Part shown: piece after piece, positions 58,568 to 64,000 of the stretch
Layout: each line of letters opens with the position of its first letter
Numbering within the stretch: the first letter of the stretch is position 1
Source of the DNA: Corynespora cassiicola
Lineage: Eukaryota; Ascomycota; Dothideomycetes; Pleosporales; Corynesporascaceae
Direction of reading: 5' to 3'
DNA: 64,000 nucleotides
Assembly: GCA_022059125.1 (NCBI GenBank)
Contig: JAEUWY010000010.1
Span: 248,001-312,000 of the forward strand
Notes under the pieces: generated by a model
Databases searched by the model: none
What the model was told of the DNA's origin: nothing
The model's input: the letters and a program-made list of their open reading frames with translations, nothing else
Program-made: the position numbers and the translations under genes

Positions 58568-60674
58568 GGGCGGCAGACGGGCGGGCTGGCAGGCAAGGCA
58601 GGGGCTGGCTCGGACTGGCGGCAGCAGTCCACGGGTGGAGATGGCTCCAGCAGCGGCGCACCGATTGTATTAGTATTGAGCGGGATCGAGGTCCGCGGGT
58701 GGTCGTTGCTGTGATACCCACGGGCGTCCAGGGGCACGCCAATATATCAGAGAGACAGGAGCGCGATCAACGGGGCCTGCCCACTGGCATGGACGGGACT
58801 GGCACTAGGACTGCTGCTGGCTGCTGGTATGCTGCCAGGCACACGAGCCCCGAAAGCGCTCTGCAACACGCTCTTTTTTTTGAGCCTGGTCCTGGCCTGG
58901 CGGGTTGGAACGGCCGGGCTGCGTGGTACAGGAGCCTTGGAGAACCACTGTATCGATCTCGGTCAATGCTGGACGGCGCCTCATGCACAGGGAGCGATGG
59001 GGCTGCTTCAGGTGAAACCGGAGGGGGGAGGGCGAGCGCGACGGCGTACAAGAGGGAGGGAATTCCTGCTCTCAAGGGCGCGCACAATCTGCACCTGGGC
59101 GCTTCTCCAGCAAAAGAAACATGGTCATGGTGCCCGCCGCCGCCGCCGCCGCCATGGACGAGGCCGCTGGGGGGGGGGCACCGTCTAGCAGCGTCTAGCA
59201 GGCACTGCCGACAGCGGACGGCGGACGGCGGATGCGAAGCACGCCCAGCGGGGGGGTGTGATGATGGCGACGAGCTACGACGACTGCGGCCATTGCTCTA
59301 CAGAGCAACTGACTCTGCCGCCCCCCTTTCGCTCCCGCCATGGTCGCATGGTCGCATGGTCGCATCAGAGTACCCAGGAGGCTCTCGCGTCCGCAGCACC
59401 GCCGCCGCCCGGAGCTTTTCTGCGGAGACGAGGCTGGCCGGCCAAAGCAAGCAAGAGACCAGGCGGGCTGGCTGCCTGTGAGCGCCGGTGACGCGCAGCC
59501 AGTGGCCTCGATGGCTCGCCGCCTGCATGCTTGTATGGCTGCATGGCAACAATGGCTGGCTGGCGATGACGGGCGGCCTTGTGTGTGTGCGCCCATCCCT
59601 CTCACCAGGACCGTGACTGACCATGACCATGACCATGACCATGCCCCATGGCTGGGGGCAAGCCATGGTGCCGAAAAAGCGACTCTCTGGCCCTCACCAC
59701 CTCGCAGCTGCATAGCTCCTCTTTGTCGCCATCGTTGTGAGCAGCCGCCTGATTCGCCCATGCCCCTCGAGGCGCCGACGCGGCAGCAAAAAGAAACCAT
59801 GCTCCGTACCGCGATAACCTGGAGACATGTCGATGCAATGCCCACAGCCCGCAGCCCGCAGCCCGCAGCCCGCAGCAGCAGCACACCACACACCACACAC
59901 GCACACACACTAAACCTCCCCCCCACGCTGCAAGCGACGACCTGTGCACGCGTGGGCACCTCCAAGGCCACCACTCGCTGCCGCCCACTACCAAGACGAA
60001 GACGACTGGGGCCCTGGACAGCCGTCTCGCTTGCAACCCAGCACTCAAGACTCTTGCCGCATCCCCGGCCGTGTTTGCGGGGACGTCGACCCTCTCTCGC
60101 CTCCGTCCTCCGTCACTAGCTAGCTAGCCAGCAGCAAGCTGAGCTCAGGCCCGCCTACTTGTCACGCTGCAGTCAACGGCATACACTTCACTTCACACCC
60201 TTCACTCTGGCTCCATTCAGTGGCACGTCCGACCACTCGAGCCATCACGGGCTATCATGAGGCGGGGCGCACCATGGCGGCGGGCGCGCCTTCAATCCGC
60301 ACAATCGGTTTTTTTTTTCTGCCTTCGCCTGGTTGCAACCCAGAAAACGAGGCCATGTTACATGGGCAATTCGCTGCTGACCGTGGCAGACGGCGTACAG
60401 CGTGTACCCGAACAAGTCCGCCTCCGACCGCTGCTGCGACGCCAGCTCGATGCACTTGCTCATGTGAAATCGAATCTCTTGCCTTGTACTACCCTGTGCC
60501 ACCCAACCGTGATCTTTCCTCCTGGAATCACCTGCCGCATGTTTCAATCCTTTCAGGCCAGGGAAACCTCAGTGACGGCATCGTGGAACCCTCTTTGCCC
60601 CATCGTCTCCTTGCCCTTCTCCACCACTTCCACGCCTAGTGCTTCAAACCGCCTGCAGGCCCTCGTCCTGCAAG
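58091..60674. other. 2.6-kb GC-rich intergenic stretch
   Basis: This separates the otubain start from the Csn2 stop. It contains CGG/CGA triplet runs (58,532-58,568), CCG runs near 59,139-59,156, ATGACC repeats (59,618-59,642), GCAGCCC repeats (59,843-59,873) and a poly-G tract near 59,170. A 418-codon plus-strand frame (58,225-59,481) has Arg/Gly/Ala-rich composition, no motif and equally long frames on the other strand, so I do not count it as a gene. It probably contains the otubain promoter and leader. Confidence 0.55.
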
Positions 60675-62455
60675 TCATCCTTTGCTTCCACCCGGCAGCC
60701 GTCCCGAGAGACCCTTGCCTTTCTGCCGGCCAGACTTGGCTCCCAGGCCATTCAGGCCCCAGGGACGCTGTGACACGGCCTCGAGTCCGCCGGGCCCACT
60801 CGAGGGGAACTGCGAGCCGCCCTCGTCAGACGTCTTAAAGCCGTCCCCTTCGTTCAGCACCGCGCCCCAGAGAGACCCAATTGCTGCACTCCACTCCTTC
60901 ATCGCCTGCACCCGATCCATGTCTGTGCTACTCTCGATCTCCACCGTACCGCTCTGCTGGTTGATCTTACCACGCAAGCGTTTGTCCACGATGAGGAAGC
61001 CGACAATCTCCTGGACCTCGGGGAGGGATATCTTCAGCTGCTTGGAGATGAAGGACATGGTGAAGCGCGTGTACGGCGCCACCAGCTTGATGACGGCCTT
61101 GGTCCGCACGTTGCGTGTGACTTCGTCAATGTTCTCGGCGATGAAGGGGTCCTTGAGCAGATCCCGGTTGTTCTGCAAGATCTTCTCGTATTCGTGAATG
61201 TCCTCCCGCTGGTAGGCGTTGACCAGGTCCGTCATGGTGGAGATGCGAGGGTCGTTCTGATAGGGCTTCGTCTCCTGCGAATCAAACGGGTTAATATCCG
61301 AGCCCGACAGCATGGTCGCGAGCACCAGATACTTGAGCACCTGGATTCGCTGGAGCGAGCCCGCCTCATCGTAGTTTCGGAAACTCTCGAAGAAGTCGCT
61401 CTGCGCCCCCTTCCAGTTTTCTGCGACGAATTAGTCATGGCACAGTGTCTCGGTGCTTCTGGGTCCTCGCCTTCGCTCATGTGCATCTTGCCACCACATT
61501 CGCGGATGATGCCCATGATCTTGGGATGTGGGACTGCCGATTTAACCTTGAGCGCTCGTTGGTAGAGGGCCTGGTGCATTGTCAGATGAGCATGCGGCCG
61601 TGGATGGATGGGGTGGATGAAACGGACCTTTAGACGCTTGTTGTTCCTCGTCTCGGCATACATGAGGATTTCCAGAGAATAAATCTCCAATGAATAAGTG
61701 CCCTTGCTCGGGTCGTCTGTTCCATCCTCCCTCTGACATGCCCTGTGCAACTCCCGGACCTTCTCCGTCAGCTGGCGATAGTCCTTCCGGTCTAGCCACA
61801 GCCGGGCGAGCTTGATGTTTGTCTTTAGCCAGAGCCGTTCGTTGTTGGTGCTCTGGAAGGTGTCCAGGGTGAGGGCATAGAACTTCTCCATGCAGCGATA
61901 TGCTTCCGCGTCCTCTGCAGCCTTCTCAATGAAGTCGAGCATGTTGTTTATCGATTTTTCCGAGTAATTGCGGGTCACGGCTGATTTGACGTAGGTGAGA
62001 AGCTCTTTGAAGTGCTCGACTGCCTGGCTCCGAGGTTAGCGATGGCTTCCGCAAGAACGTGGCCGGGCCATGCGCACCTGTTCGTACCGTGCCAGCTTGA
62101 ACTCGAGCTTGATGGCTTGTTTGAGACCCTTGAATCCCCTGTGTACAGTCAGCGTTGTCCGTCGGAGCGCTGGCCCAGGCATACCAGTCACCCTTCTCCT
62201 CTTCGAGCGCTGGAACGCCCAGAAATTCGTCTATGGCAGCCTCGGGGTCGTCCGCCTTGAGCTGCTTCGCATTGTAGTATTTGTTTTCGATATCGACATC
62301 TCCGCCCTGCTCTTCGTCGTCGTCCTCGTACTCAAAGTCGTACCTGGAAAAAGTCAGAGGAAAAGAAAAGGCAGGGTTGTGGCGGCCAGGGATGTAAAAT
62401 CGAGGACGTACTCCTCCTGGTCCGAGTCCTGCATGAAATCATCGTCGTCGGACAT
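60675..62455 (-). CDS. csn2: COP9 signalosome subunit 2
   Basis: Six exons (62,412-62,455; 62,185-62,343; 62,078-62,138; 61,628-62,023; 61,471-61,570; 60,675-61,420) encode 501 residues. The acidic start MSDDDDFMQDSDQEEYDFEYEDDDEE, then ENKYYNAKQLKADDPEAAIDEF, GFKGLKQAIKLEF, YSEKSINNMLDFIEKA, HPKIMGIIRECGGKMHM and SDFFESFRNYDEAGS are all hallmarks of Csn2. A C-terminal PCI domain follows (TRFTMSFISKQLKISLPEVQEIVGFLI, then DKRLRGKINQQSGTVEI). The COP9 signalosome removes Nedd8 from cullins, and in filamentous fungi it links light, development and secondary metabolism. The C-terminus extends about 60 residues past the PCI domain in a Gly/Lys-rich tail. The fifth intron (61,421-61,470) must use a GC donor (GAAG|GCGAGG) with a normal CTAAT branch and CAG acceptor. 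Confidence 0.94.
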
Positions 62456-63947
62456 GGTTGCGGCGTGGACGGGCGGCGTCGTAAAAGACCAAGGGTGTTT
62501 TCGGGCGAGCGTGCAAGGATTGCTGTCCGGGAAGCTGTCGGTGGGGAGGGCGAAGGCGGGCGGGAGAAAGGCGGCTCGGATCGGGGTTGGAAGCTCTGCG
62601 GCTCTTGGGTGAGGTTGCTCGCCCTCGTCGGCGGTGCCTGCCTGGAGCCCCGCGATGGCCGCATTATGTAAGCGGATCGCGCCGCTAGAGGGGCACTAGG
62701 CGGCTCGCTGCATGGAACCCACCGGGCATTCAGTCCAGTCTCTCAACCGTTGAAGCAGGTTCCATGGCGCAGAGGGCTCACTAACATGTGCTAGTCTACC
62801 CAGGTACACTCTACACTCCACTCCACACAGCAACCGGCATGCGCAGGCACACGGCTGTTTCCTGGACATGGAGGGAGACTGCCCTCTCACCCGGGCACTC
62901 GGCCGCCCCGCGAAGCCACGGCTGCAGCGCGGAGGGTCCAGGCCACGGCCCCGGGGGACGATTGTCGGGGAATTGTTGAGCTGATGACACGGCGCTATCG
63001 ATTGTCATCAAGCAGCAGTCACGGCTTCTCCCTCTGTAGCGCACCGAGAGGGCAGCCGGGCAGGAGAGCCAAATGGCCATGTTTCGCCATGGGGCGCACC
63101 GCTACAGCTGTACAGGGCGGGCGGGCAGTTCGCTGCGAGATGGCCCGCGACTCCTTCGTGTTCATGCACGCTCAATGACGTTATTCTTAGAAAGGGGAGG
63201 GCTGCCAATCTCGTTCGCATTCTTTGGCAGAGTAATTGCCCAGGGGCGTCGCATGGGGCTCGACGCTGGCTGAGGCCCTGCCGGTACCCAGGCACGCAGA
63301 TCATGGCGACGCCTCAGCCCTCAGCATGTGAGCCATGTGAGCATATCCCGGCCCTCAATTCCAGCTGTCCCAAGGTTGCCCGTCGGTCGGCGGCAGATCG
63401 TGCAAGCATCATGCCCCCGGCCGAATGCACGGCCGTGCGTGTTTTTCTCCCCATCACAACAACCTTTGAAGAGAGCGTTTGCAGCACCACGTCGCCGTCG
63501 CAGCTAGGCCTCAACGCCGGCACTTTTGTCTCCTAGTAAGCAATTCTCCTCTCGCAGCTTGGCGCCGCTTCGGCAGGTGTCGACGGGCGCCAGACACCAC
63601 ACGGAACTAAGCCACGCGCGCCGCGACGTGGGCCGGCGGAGACGTGGTGGAGAGGCGAAGTGTGCCCCCCCGAATCAGGACTAACGTTGTACCGGTCTCC
63701 CTCAACCCAACCCATATCTGCCAGTCTGCGACCTCGTCCAGCCCAGCTCTAGAACGCCTCTCGACTTCACCACATCCTTAACTCCTCGCTGCCCGCCCCC
63801 TCGCCCCGTGCGACTCGCCCTCCGACCCTCTACACCCTCGCTGCCCGCCGCCGACCAGCGCTTCGTACCACGCACGCGCCCGCACCCTCGTCCCTAAACC
63901 GACGGATCGAATCGGCCGCCGACTCTGCCCACCCCCAGCCCTTCGCG
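62456..63947. other. Divergent promoter region between csn2 and the Rho3-like gene
   Basis: About 1.5 kb with no supported coding frame. The last 250 bp before 63,948 are pyrimidine- and C-rich on the plus strand (repeated CCTCGCTGCCCGCC-type words), typical of a leader of a highly expressed fungal gene. Frames on both strands here are short and without motifs. Confidence 0.5.
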
Positions 63948-63997
63948 ATGCCGCTCTGTGGTGGAACAAAGTCCGTGCAGCGCAAGCTAGTGCTTCT
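63948..63997 (+). CDS. rho3: Rho3-type small GTPase, first exon only (cut by window edge)
   Basis: The last 53 bp encode MPLCGGTKSVQRKLVLL, which matches the start of filamentous-fungal Rho3 proteins. In those, the same N-terminus leads directly into the GDGACGKT P-loop. Here the text turns into CTGTA at the very end, so the exon probably stops after CT at 63,997 with a GTA donor, just before the P-loop glycine. Rho3 directs polarised growth and exocytosis at hyphal tips. The remaining gene lies beyond the window, so the call rests on 17 residues, the pyrimidine-rich leader and the plausible splice site. Confidence 0.7.
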
Positions 63998-64000
63998 GTA

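Noticed and set aside
58225..59481. 418-codon plus-strand frame
   Set aside because: Arg/Gly/Ala/Ser-rich translation of GC-rich triplet repeats, with comparable frames on the opposite strand and no domain.

Overview
The window is nuclear DNA of a filamentous ascomycete (Pezizomycotina). The signs are short GT-AG introns of 46-101 nt with CTRAY-type branch points, a Zn2Cys6 regulator, WSC and STAND/NACHT-type proteins, a class II DAHP synthase, csn2 and a rho3-like gene, and an AT-rich block that looks mutated by RIP (repeat-induced point mutation). I cannot fix the genus. All calls are by eye from sequence; no search was run.

Region 1 (1 to about 23,340) is a gene-free AT-rich block made of nested, decayed transposons. 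It contains part of a Ty3/gypsy element at the left edge (1-3,186), repeated fragments of its 5' end, a complete minus-strand gypsy element with two LTRs (15,355-22,590), a solo LTR with a perfect 5-bp target duplication (10,425-10,783), and three members of a TA-inserted DNA transposon family with long terminal inverted repeats. One member holds a head-to-head palindrome of a Tc1/mariner-type transposase. A fold-back element and other inverted and direct repeats fill the rest. Every reading frame is broken.

Region 2 (about 23,340-46,000) has normal base composition. In order: about 2.3 kb with no supported gene, a Zn2Cys6 regulator (-), a small protein resembling the N-terminal part of Harbinger-type transposases (+), a conserved HTH-like fungal protein (-), class II DAHP synthase (-), a HYPK-like UBA protein (+), a secreted two-WSC-domain protein (+), an ABC1/ADCK kinase-like protein (+), a peroxisomal enoyl-CoA hydratase/isomerase (+), a secreted type-B carboxylesterase (-), an uncharacterised polyQ protein (-) and a STAND/NACHT NTPase with a degraded Walker B region (+).

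Region 3 (46,000-64,000) carries a cytochrome P450 (-), the WD40 ribosome-biogenesis protein Ipi3 (+), an otubain-type deubiquitinase (-), COP9 signalosome subunit 2 (-), and at the right edge the first exon of a Rho3-type GTPase (+). The intergenic stretches at 52.4-56.1 and 58.1-60.7 kb are long, GC-rich and full of simple repeats. The genes are mostly unrelated single-copy functions, not an operon-like cluster or an obvious secondary-metabolite cluster. Otubain and Csn2 both act in ubiquitin biology, but their adjacency may be chance.
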